A stretch of DNA of 64,000 nt from Kiloniella laminariae (GTDB lineage Bacteria > Pseudomonadota > Alphaproteobacteria > Kiloniellales > Kiloniellaceae), in NCBI RefSeq assembly GCF_027214005.1, contig NZ_JAPWGY010000001.1:186001-250000 (forward strand). Direction: 5' to 3'. Every line of letters begins with the position of its first letter. Within the stretch, counting starts at the first letter, position 1. Below, in pieces: positions 58,794-64,000 of the stretch. The position numbers and the translations under genes were made by a program. The notes under the pieces are model-generated. The model searched no databases. It saw only the letters and a list, made by a program, of their open reading frames with translations, and was not told the origin of the DNA.

Positions 58794-59633
58794 TTAACCC
58801 TGCGGGTTAAAGTTTGCCAGAAGTTCGGACAGGTCCTTGGCTTTGTCGACATTCATCATGCCGACGACATGATAGCCGGAATCTACGTGGTGAATTTCGC
58901 CCGTTACCCCGCCTGACAGATCGGACAGCAAGTAGAGACCAGCCCCGCCAACCTGCTCGATACTGACATTACGCTGGAGCGGAGAGTTGTACTCGTTCCA
59001 TTTCAGGATATGGCGGAAGTCACCAATACCTGAAGCCGCCAGAGTCTTGATCGGGCCGGCAGAGATTGCATTGACACGGATATTGTCAGGTCCCAGATCG
59101 GCAGCGAGATAGCGCACAGACGCCTCCAGAGCCGCTTTGGCAACACCCATAACGTTATAGTGAGGCATTACCTGCTCAGCACCGTAATAGGTGAGCGTCA
59201 CAAGGCTGCCGCCTTCGGTCATCAAAGGTGCAGCATGCTGGGCAATGGAGGTAAAGGAATAGCAGGAAATATCCAGGCTCTGCAGGAAGTTCTTGCGGCT
59301 GGTATTCAGGTACTTGCCTTTAAGTTCTTCCTTGTCAGCGTAGGCAATGGCATGAACAAGAAAGTCAAGCTTGCCCCACTTTTCCTTGATTTCACGGAAG
59401 GTCGCCTTGACGCTGTCATCATCGGTGACATCGCATTGAACCAGAATTTCAGAGTTAACGGAAGCAGCCAGAGGCTCGACACGTTTTTTCAAAGCGTCGC
59501 CCTGATAGGTGAACGCCAGTTCCGCGCCTTGGTCGGCAACCGCTTTGGCGATCCCCCAGGCAATAGAGCGGTCATTGGCAACACCCATTACAAGGCCACG
59601 TTTGCCAGCCATTATCGGTTGTGGGTTGGACAT
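58794..59633 (-). CDS. fabI: Enoyl-[acyl-carrier-protein] reductase (NADH)
   Basis: The 279-residue short-chain-dehydrogenase-fold enzyme reduces the enoyl-ACP double bond in type II fatty acid synthesis. GVANDRSIAWGIAKA binds NAD near the N-terminus. The catalytic tyrosines in TYYGAEQVMPHYNVMGVAK and the following lysine fit the Y-x6-Y-x6-K pattern of FabI. It is the usual target of triclosan. Divergent from the YihY-like gene across 182 bases. Confidence 0.97.
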   Translation of the reverse strand: MSNPQPIMAGKRGLVMGVANDRSIAWGIAKAVADQGAELAFTYQGDALKKRVEPLAASVNSEILVQCDVTDDDSVKATFREIKEKWGKLDFLVHAIAYADKEELKGKYLNTSRKNFLQSLDISCYSFTSIAQHAAPLMTEGGSLVTLTYYGAEQVMPHYNVMGVAKAALEASVRYLAADLGPDNIRVNAISAGPIKTLAASGIGDFRHILKWNEYNSPLQRNVSIEQVGGAGLYLLSDLSGGVTGEIHHVDSGYHVVGMMNVDKAKDLSELLANFNPQG

Positions 59634-59815
59634 AGGGTTCCTCGCTGTGAGATTGTCCTGATAAAAAGGTGCAGCATCCTACAACATTGCCGGGATTGGT
59701 CAAAGAAATGGCGACGTCAGGAGTACATTTTCTGACTTTTTAGCTGGGAAATTTGTTTCGCGCCAGTGATAGTTAACCACAAAAGTGAAAATGGCAGGGC
59801 TCAGAGGGATTCTCG

Positions 59816-61072
59816 GTGACAGATTCGACAGTAAAAAGACTAGTGGTCATGCTGAAACAGCTTGCAGACCGGAAAACATGGATCAATCTGGGGCGGTTTG
59901 TCCGCTATGTTCTGCGGCGATTTGATAATGACAAGGGAACCCGTGTTGCCGCCTCGCTGAGTTATTCATCTTTGTTGGCGATTGTGCCGATGATGACGAT
60001 TGCCCTGGCTCTGATGTCGGCTTTTCCCGGTTTTGAAGCTTCAAGAGGAACACTTCAGGATTCTCTCCTGAAAAATATTCTTCCTGCTGCCGAGCTGGAA
60101 ATTGCCGAACAGCTCAACAGCTTTGTTGCAAATGCCCAGAATATGACGGCTATCGGTGTTCTGGCTCTGGCCGTGACGGCAATCATGCTGCTCTATACGA
60201 TCTCGCATTCCTTCAATTCGATCTGGTGTGTGCAAGAGCGACGTCCCCTGTTTAATTTGATCCTGGTTTATTGGGCGTTGCTTACTCTTGGGCCCTTGCT
60301 GCTGGGGGCGTCACTTACCGTTTCCAGCTATGGTTTTGCTATGGCAGAACTCGTCGGTGGGGGCAGTTACACCCGATCCTTTGTAAGCCGGATTCTTCCC
60401 GTTGTTCTGGGTGGGACAGCTTTTACATTGCTTTACCTGGTGGTTCCCAACAGACCTGTCTTATTCAAGCACGCCCTGGCTGGTGGTATAGCGGCAACAA
60501 CTCTTTTTGAATTGCTCAAGCGCGGGTTTGGCCTCTATCTTTCCTATTTCCCCTCCTATCAGGCGATCTATGGGGCAATGGCGACAATCCCGATCTTTCT
60601 CATCTGGATGTATCTGTCCTGGGTGGTCGTGCTGTTGGGTGCGGAAATTGCCGCCGCTTTGCCTGAGCGTCGGGCTGTTCTGCGCCGGGGGATCAGACGG
60701 GAAGGGATCGGCGATTATCTTTCGCTGATGATTGCCCTGCTGCGCAAACTTGAAAAAGCAGGGCATCACGGAACTTCTTTGAAAGAGACGGTCATGATGA
60801 AGGGCTTGCCGGCTGATTTGCGGGCAACAGGTGAAGTTCTCTACGATTTGAAACGTCTGCGCATTGCCAACCGAACAGGGCGAGGACGATGGATTCTCTG
60901 CCGGGACCTTTCGGCTGTAACGCTGGAGGATCTGTTAAAAGAGCTGGACCTGGATTATCTGCCACGGCGCAACTGGCCCGAAGGTATTGCGGATGTTCTC
61001 AAAGCCCTGGAACAGAACCCGGTTGAAGTCAGGAAAAAATCCCTGAAAGAGATTCTTCGCCAGACGGAGTAA
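59816..61072 (+). CDS. YihY/BrkB family inner-membrane protein
   Basis: The 418-residue protein has about six membrane helices between residues 45 and 285, then a basic cytosolic tail of about 130 residues. GTRVAASLSYSSLLAIVPM and PIFLIWMYLSWVVVLLGAEIAA are the conserved segments of the UPF0761 family, once called ribonuclease BN. Its function is not settled; a transport or envelope role is likely. The GTG at 59816 is preceded by AGAGGGA; an ATG at 59849 is a possible alternative. Confidence 0.88.
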   Translation: MTDSTVKRLVVMLKQLADRKTWINLGRFVRYVLRRFDNDKGTRVAASLSYSSLLAIVPMMTIALALMSAFPGFEASRGTLQDSLLKNILPAAELEIAEQLNSFVANAQNMTAIGVLALAVTAIMLLYTISHSFNSIWCVQERRPLFNLILVYWALLTLGPLLLGASLTVSSYGFAMAELVGGGSYTRSFVSRILPVVLGGTAFTLLYLVVPNRPVLFKHALAGGIAATTLFELLKRGFGLYLSYFPSYQAIYGAMATIPIFLIWMYLSWVVVLLGAEIAAALPERRAVLRRGIRREGIGDYLSLMIALLRKLEKAGHHGTSLKETVMMKGLPADLRATGEVLYDLKRLRIANRTGRGRWILCRDLSAVTLEDLLKELDLDYLPRRNWPEGIADVLKALEQNPVEVRKKSLKEILRQTE

Positions 61073-61124
61073 GAACTGGCCAGAGTAATTGACCAGAATA
61101 ATCGGCCAAAGCAAGAGGAAGCTG

Positions 61125-62120
61125 ATGCCTGTTGAACATGCCAAACGTTATGCGCCTGAGTACGGGCCGCATCACTTTTCTAACCACTTTCCTATGACAG
61201 TTTATGCCCTGCGGAAAATCGGGGCAGCCGGAAGCGCTTTGACAGAGTTTTCCCAGGCATATCTTGGGCAACTGGAAGCGGTGGAACCATCAGGTGGAAC
61301 AGAGACGATTGACCTTGAGAACTTCAAAATTCATTTGGGGAAACGGAATTATTACAGGGCGTATTTTGACTTTTTCCAGCAAAGGATTACGCCAGAAGAT
61401 CCGGTGCCGTTGTTCAAACTGTTAATTCCTGGCCAATCAGCCAGCGCATTTCATGCCCTGATCAGATTGGCGTATGGGATTGCTGCAAAAAACAAAAGTG
61501 AAATTGCAGCGGGGCTGGCTTATATGGCTGCTTCTTATCTACCGCTGTCTCTTGAAGCAAACGTGTGCGCTTTGGATCGTTGCGACACCGTTGCTTCACT
61601 GGGAGAGAAAGTGCTGGTTGCGCAACAGGAAAATACCTTGGCGTCTCTGCCCAGGATCAGATCGATTTTTCGGCAGATGGAAGCTGCTTTGGGGGAAGCG
61701 GAGCGTCACAAGCTGGTGCAGGCAGCCTATGACGCAAAGGATATTTCCCTCGAGGATATTTCCAGATTGAGTCTGGATCTGTTCCTGCGGACGAATGACT
61801 TTACGGTGTTACATGCGGTGACTGCCAGCCATGCTGCCCGCATAGTTCTGCCGTACGCAGAAGATGAAAAGCTGTTCCTGCGCGAGTTTTTTGCAAGCAT
61901 TATCCTGTCTGTTTTGACAGTCGAGAGCGGGGCCTTCGGGCAAAAGAGGTTTGCTCCCGCTGCAATAAAACCCTGGGATAGCCTGATTGCCCGGGCTTTG
62001 GACAGCCTTGACAGCCACGACGTGAAATTTGTTTTCAGCTGTCGTGAAGAACAAGAACACTATCAGGAACCAGGGTATCTGCTCGCTGCCCAGCTCTGGC
62101 TCTTTGGTTCACAGGAATAA
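61125..62120 (+). CDS. Questin oxidase-like (DUF4243) protein
   Basis: The 331-residue, mostly helical protein shows histidine-rich segments of the questin-oxidase-like family: HHFSNHFPMTVYAL, FHALIRLAYGIA, NDFTVLHAVTASHA and the C-terminal HDVKFVFSCREEQEHY. In fungi such proteins are cofactor-poor Baeyer-Villiger-type oxygenases acting on anthraquinones. Here it follows the YihY-like gene closely (52 bases) with no polyketide genes nearby, so the substrate is open. The ATG at 61125 has AGAGGAA upstream; an open frame extends to 61089. Family call is by motif memory. Confidence 0.7.
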   Translation: MPVEHAKRYAPEYGPHHFSNHFPMTVYALRKIGAAGSALTEFSQAYLGQLEAVEPSGGTETIDLENFKIHLGKRNYYRAYFDFFQQRITPEDPVPLFKLLIPGQSASAFHALIRLAYGIAAKNKSEIAAGLAYMAASYLPLSLEANVCALDRCDTVASLGEKVLVAQQENTLASLPRIRSIFRQMEAALGEAERHKLVQAAYDAKDISLEDISRLSLDLFLRTNDFTVLHAVTASHAARIVLPYAEDEKLFLREFFASIILSVLTVESGAFGQKRFAPAAIKPWDSLIARALDSLDSHDVKFVFSCREEQEHYQEPGYLLAAQLWLFGSQE

Positions 62121-62171
62121 TGCTGTGTTGAGGCATTCCGGGAGGTCCTACTGGTGCCTCGGCCCCTGAGA

Positions 62172-62492
62172 TTATCCCCTGTTGCGGATAATCTCTTCCA
62201 GTTCCTGTCGCGATTCTGCTGGCAGGGCCTGAATTGCGGTGGCGAGATGCCCCAACAGCGTCCGCAGGTTATAGACCTGATCCATACTGCGTAAGATGAT
62301 TGGCATGGCTTCGTAGTTGACGCCAATCTCATTGATCATTTCGTTGAGCAGCCTGACACGGGATTCGTCATCATCGGTAAAGAGAATCGTTCCATCTTCC
62401 TGGGTCGGTAGAACCCAGTTGTGTTCGATCCATTCCGAAAGCTCGGAGCCGCTGATGTTCAGATCATCAACAATTTCGTCAAAACTTTTCAT
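62172..62492 (-). CDS. CbpM-like chaperone modulator
   Basis: The 106-residue protein has a MerR-like winged-helix start (LNISGSELSEWIEHNWVLP) and a helical C-terminus that includes RLLNEMINEIGVN. This is the form of CbpM, which binds the J domain of CbpA and blocks its co-chaperone activity. The CbpA-like gene is directly upstream on the same strand, 115 bases away, which supports the call. It is not a DNA-binding regulator if the analogy holds. Confidence 0.78.
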   Translation of the reverse strand: MKSFDEIVDDLNISGSELSEWIEHNWVLPTQEDGTILFTDDDESRVRLLNEMINEIGVNYEAMPIILRSMDQVYNLRTLLGHLATAIQALPAESRQELEEIIRNRG

Positions 62493-62607
62493 GACTGTCG
62501 TGGTTCCCGGATTGAGTTTGTGGCTGAACTTGGCCTCTACCTAGGCTCTCTGGCTTGCGGGTGCAAGGGGAGATCATTTCATAGCTATGAAAAAGGTTAT
62601 GCCTGGC

Positions 62608-63540
62608 TCACTCAAAGAGACCTGTATGTTTGCGAGGATCATAGTTTTTGGTCTTTGCCCAGTTTCGTATGAAATCCCGCAATTCCTTGTCTGTTTCGTC
62701 CGGCAGATAGACCTGCAAACGAATCAACTGGTCGCCCCGGTTAACACCCTTGATGTCATCAATTCCTTTGCCTTTCAGGCGCAAGGTGGTGCCGGTATTG
62801 GAATCTGGCGGAATTCTCACCTTCACGCGGCCAGTGACTGTCGGCACTGTCAGAGTGGTTCCCTCCAGTGCTTCTGTCAGGGATATTGGCAAGTCGAGAT
62901 AGACGTCTCGTCCTTTTCGGGAAAAGAGGGGATGGCTTTCAATTCTGACCTCGATCAGGGCATCGCCGTTTGGTCCGCCGCCCACACCGGGAAGACCTTT
63001 GGTTTTGAGACGCAGAACCTGTTTGTCTTCTGTGCCTGGCGGGATGGTAATATTCAGGGATTTCCCGTCGGCCAGATCAATCCGTTTGATTGCACCAGCT
63101 GCAGCTTCGACGAAGTTGACCGAGCAGGTGTATTTGACGTCACTCCCTTTACGTTGAGGGGGGGATGTTCTTGTCTGTCGTTTCCTTGCACCAAAGAGAT
63201 CGGAAAAAATGTCTCCGATATCCATCTCGTTGCCAAAATCAAAGCCACCATTCCCGCCTGCGGTTGCACCGCGGGGTTGCCCCCGGTGTGTGTATCCACC
63301 ATGAAAGGGGTTGCTGGCTTGTCCGGTCGCATCAATCTGCCCCCGGTCATATTGCTGTTTTTTCTTGGCATCACCAAGAATGTTATAGGCTTGTGAGATT
63401 TCCTTGAATTTCTGTTCAATGGCCTTGTCATCCGGATTTAGGTCTGGATGGTATTGTTTCGCGAGTTTGCGATAGCCAGCCTTGATTTCCGCATCCGAAG
63501 CGGTTTTGCTGACCCCGAGAGTTTTGTAGAGATCTTGCAT
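62608..63540 (-). CDS. cbpA: DnaJ-class co-chaperone, CbpA type
   Basis: The 310-residue protein has a J domain (about 3-68, HPD at 31-33), a Gly/Phe-rich linker, and two DnaJ C-terminal substrate-binding beta-domains from about residue 120. It lacks the zinc-finger CxxCxGxG repeats of DnaJ, so it is class II (CbpA). It should hand substrates to DnaK. The start has only a weak ribosome site. It heads the minus-strand pair with the CbpM-like gene. Confidence 0.92.
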   Translation of the reverse strand: MQDLYKTLGVSKTASDAEIKAGYRKLAKQYHPDLNPDDKAIEQKFKEISQAYNILGDAKKKQQYDRGQIDATGQASNPFHGGYTHRGQPRGATAGGNGGFDFGNEMDIGDIFSDLFGARKRQTRTSPPQRKGSDVKYTCSVNFVEAAAGAIKRIDLADGKSLNITIPPGTEDKQVLRLKTKGLPGVGGGPNGDALIEVRIESHPLFSRKGRDVYLDLPISLTEALEGTTLTVPTVTGRVKVRIPPDSNTGTTLRLKGKGIDDIKGVNRGDQLIRLQVYLPDETDKELRDFIRNWAKTKNYDPRKHTGLFE

Positions 63541-63842
63541 TATGGGTGATGAAACTCAGTCATATGTTACAGAAAGCCGCCACAGGGTCTGCCTTTTGAG
63601 TGTCGAGGCAGGTATCCGGGGCAGACACAAAAATAATATAATAGATTAAACATAACTTTAAAGAGGCAAGCCCGGTTCTACAAGCAATGTAATAGCATTG
63701 CTGTTTGACAGGTTTGTTATGGTAACCGAAGACAGTTGCTGTTCAGGCAGAGGGAAAGACAAAAAGCCCTGATGAAAATCATCAGGGCTTTGTTGGCCAT
63801 CAGGCAAGAGCAGGCAGCTCTATGGCTGGTACTGCAACGGGT
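63541..63842. promoter_or_regulatory. Intergenic region with cbpA upstream sequence and minus-strand terminator
   Basis: No gene is visible. Upstream of cbpA (minus strand) the stretch at 63630-63660 is AT-rich and could hold a promoter, but I find no clear heat-shock (RpoH) consensus. A 7-bp inverted repeat, AGCAATG / CATTGCT (63683-63702), is present. The terminator of the next gene lies at 63763-63791. Confidence 0.4.
63761..63793 (-). terminator. Intrinsic terminator of the right-end minus-strand gene
   Basis: A 12-bp stem AAAGCCCTGATG / CATCAGGGCTTT with a five-base loop. On the minus strand it is followed by a run of five T residues. It lies about 50 bases after the stop of the partial gene. 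Confidence 0.9.
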
Positions 63843-64000
63843 TTATTGAATTTCCCAGGAACCGTCAGGCTGGCGACAGGCCGTGCCATAGGCTTCTTCG
63901 GTTTTCCCGCCAACCACAACTGTCTGCTGATATTCGCGACAGTAAGCACCAGACGAGGATTTTCCGTCGCGTACAGGAGTAACTGTGCCGGAATGTCCTG
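63843..64000 (-). CDS. Partial CDS: surface-antigen-type protein (RT0821/Lpp0805-like C-terminus)
   Basis: The minus strand is open from the window edge to a TAA at 63843-63845, giving 51 codons of the C-terminus. The residues AYCREYQQTVVVGGK and YGTACRQPDGSWEIQ match the conserved end of the RT0821/Lpp0805 surface-protein family, whose members are small outer-membrane proteins with a glycine-zipper segment. The two cysteines are conserved in relatives. The start lies outside the window. This gene commonly sits near a CbpA-like gene in alphaproteobacteria. Confidence 0.75.
   Translation of the reverse strand, partial: GHSGTVTPVRDGKSSSGAYCREYQQTVVVGGKTEEAYGTACRQPDGSWEIQ

Noticed and set aside
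62130-62160. Imperfect inverted repeat GAGGCA / TGCCTC after the questin-oxidase-like gene
   Set aside because: The stem is short, the loop long and there is no U-tract, so it is not a credible terminator.

Overview
The window looks like chromosomal DNA of a free-living alphaproteobacterium with moderate GC. I infer this from gene families and gene order: the block histone-deacetylase-like / xseB / ispA / dxs / tlyA, an AmpD-type amidase beside rnpB, a heterotetrameric sarcosine oxidase operon, and the queG / tgt / queA group. A Rhodospirillales- or Kiloniellales-like organism is my best guess, with low confidence. I see no insertion sequence, phage, CRISPR array, tRNA or rRNA.

Layout. Positions 1-497 hold no convincing gene but carry an array of TGGGN repeats at about 10-bp spacing that matches the known form of MraZ operators. 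Next come a crotonase-like gene and an acyl-CoA synthetase (498-2963). The minus strand then carries rnpB, an amidase, a LysR regulator, an L-2-hydroxyglutarate oxidase-like flavoprotein, an Uup-type ABC-F ATPase, a DjlA-like J-protein, a DUF3750 protein, a dienelactone hydrolase and a DUF2161 nuclease-fold protein (2992-11952). A D-lactate/glycolate dehydrogenase-type flavoprotein follows (12141-13535).

The region 13536-25345 is the main catabolic module. It has a four-gene polyamine/opine-type ABC importer, a GlxA/GbdR-like regulator and soxBDAG sarcosine oxidase, each transcription unit bounded by strong palindromic terminators. It probably imports a methylated amine or related compound and oxidises sarcosine to glycine, feeding C1 units to tetrahydrofolate. 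Beyond it lie an orphan sensor kinase, a 120-residue protein that is only a chemoreceptor signalling hairpin, an EamA exporter and a small lipoprotein.

From 29417 to 32880 the queuosine genes queG, tgt and queA lie on the minus strand. They are followed by a possible 2OG-Fe(II) dioxygenase, an O-antigen-ligase-like membrane protein, a DUF423 protein, a TusA-like protein and an RND efflux pair (35967-40336). The isoprenoid block is 40739-47450: histone deacetylase-like, xseB, ispA, dxs, a MATE transporter and tlyA. A second orphan sensor kinase, sppA, an RNA m5U-type methyltransferase, a tandem-duplicated ABM-like protein, hemH, an isochorismatase-like hydrolase and an MFS/spermidine-synthase-like fusion follow.

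The right end holds aroC and fabI on the minus strand, separated by a terminator, then a YihY/BrkB membrane protein and a questin-oxidase-like protein on the plus strand. A CbpM/CbpA-like co-chaperone pair and the 3' end of a surface-antigen-type gene, cut by the window edge, close the window. Most of it is ordinary housekeeping and transport. The points most worth a second look are the TGGGN array, the chemoreceptor-tip miniprotein, the crotonase without catalytic glutamates, the bacterial questin-oxidase-like protein, the duplicated ABM protein and the possible 2OG oxygenase.
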